Below are positions 63,661 through 64,000 of a DNA stretch of 64,000 nucleotides, one piece after another. Position 1 is the first letter of the stretch. Each line of letters starts with the position of its first letter. Source of the DNA: an uncultured Pelagibacteraceae bacterium (GTDB lineage Bacteria > Pseudomonadota > Alphaproteobacteria > Pelagibacterales > Pelagibacteraceae); NCBI GenBank assembly GCA_902566315.1, contig CACFIL010000004.1, forward strand, positions 1 through 64,000, in the 5' to 3' direction. A program made the translations under genes and the position numbers. The notes under the pieces were generated by a model that saw only the letters and a list, made by a program, of their open reading frames with translations, made no database searches and was not told the origin of the DNA.

Positions 63661-64000
63661 CTATTTTAACCCCTTTATTTCTCTCAGCCTCAACTAAATC
63701 AACACCTTCATCTCTTTCTCTAGAAATTTGCTTAACATAACTCTGTCTTTTAACTCCGGCTCTTTCTCTATAAGTTAAAACAATTGCTCCTATCATAGCA
63801 ACTAACAAAATCATTCCTGAAATTTGAAATAGAAGTATATAATCCGTATATAAAACATTTCCAATAGATCTAGTATTAGTGACTTCATTAGATATGTTTA
63901 TAGAAAGACTATTTAATAAATCGGGTTTATATTTCCATCCTCCAATTACAATTATAAGTTCAAAAAAAATAATTAAGCTAACTAATAAACCAACTGGTAT
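63653..64000 (-). CDS. nuoJ: NADH-quinone oxidoreductase subunit J (5' end beyond window)
   Basis: The last 115 codons plus the stop TAG (63655-63653) are in the window; the start lies past the right edge. The partial product has a helix ([22 protein letters not shown]), a loop, then the NuoJ block [30 protein letters not shown] (seen as [18 protein letters not shown]) and a charged tail ending KGVKIDA. It is upstream of nuoK with an 8-base overlap, in the usual J-K-L-M-N order. Confidence 0.93.
   Translation of the reverse strand: MPVGLLVSLIIFFELIIVIGGWKYKPDLLNSLSINISNEVTNTRSIGNVLYTDYILLFQISGMILLVAMIGAIVLTYRERAGVKRQSYVKQISRERDEGVDLVEAERNKGVKIDA

Noticed and set aside
1-64000. Mobile elements, CRISPR arrays, toxin-antitoxin or prophage genes
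   Set aside because: No transposase, integrase, repeat array, phage gene or terminal inverted repeat was seen; tRNA genes have no duplicated 3' ends suggesting integration.

Overview
The window is a compact, AT-rich (roughly 30% GC by eye) stretch of an alphaproteobacterial chromosome, almost certainly from the SAR11 clade (Candidatus Pelagibacter). The reasons are the lysine/asparagine/isoleucine-rich proteins, almost no intergenic DNA, gene junctions that mostly overlap by 1 or 4 bases, alphaproteobacterial gene order with many intervening genes missing, and no mobile elements, phage genes or CRISPR arrays. About 60 protein genes, three tRNA genes and a structured leader RNA are present.

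Layout. 1-3942: the end of phoR, then a glycosyltransferase (agt) and a metallophosphoesterase of the PlcP phospholipase C family, with a divergent diacylglycerol kinase-like gene. Together they look like a phosphate-starvation lipid-remodelling module. 3975-4397: a strongly signalled gene for a tiny lysine-rich coiled-coil protein, a hairpin, and a possible 23-codon ORF. 4394-9947: manC, ilvD and valS in one tight run; ilvD carries a short GC-rich island. 10068-10266: tRNA-Cys and tRNA-Asn. 10273-15054: an XRE regulator and the aapJQMP general amino-acid ABC transporter, with an intrinsic terminator after the binding-protein gene. 15187-21212: tRNA-Arg, trkH, trkA and the NtrY/NtrX two-component system. 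21250-24966: ispDF, pgpA and a CinA-type pncC on the plus strand meet ratA, lipA and ftsB. 24966-29760: eno, kdsA, pyrG, secG, tpiA.

29822-37230 (plus strand): a PpiD-like chaperone, trpE-trpG-trpD-trpC, lexA behind a clear SOS box, and gltX. 37213-48855 (minus strand): the envelope and translation cluster rpsB-tsf-frr-uppS-cdsA-dxr-bamA-skp-lpxD-fabZ-lpxA-lpxI-lpxB, with a pseudoknotted leader before rpsB; pyrH and rseP are missing from their usual places. 48980-64000 (minus strand): the 3' half of the complex I operon (nuoJ-N) reading into birA, coaX, RNase J, proS, lolC, lolD and dnaE.

Functionally the window is core metabolism: lipid A, Kdo and outer-membrane assembly; isoprenoid and phospholipid precursors; branched-chain amino acid and tryptophan synthesis; respiration; translation; and uptake of amino acids and potassium. 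The most interesting parts are the PhoR-linked lipid module, the small basic protein gene, the rpsB leader, the GC island in ilvD, the reduced NtrYX pair and the deletion scars in otherwise conserved gene order. I saw no clear sign of a wholly novel defence or metabolic system.
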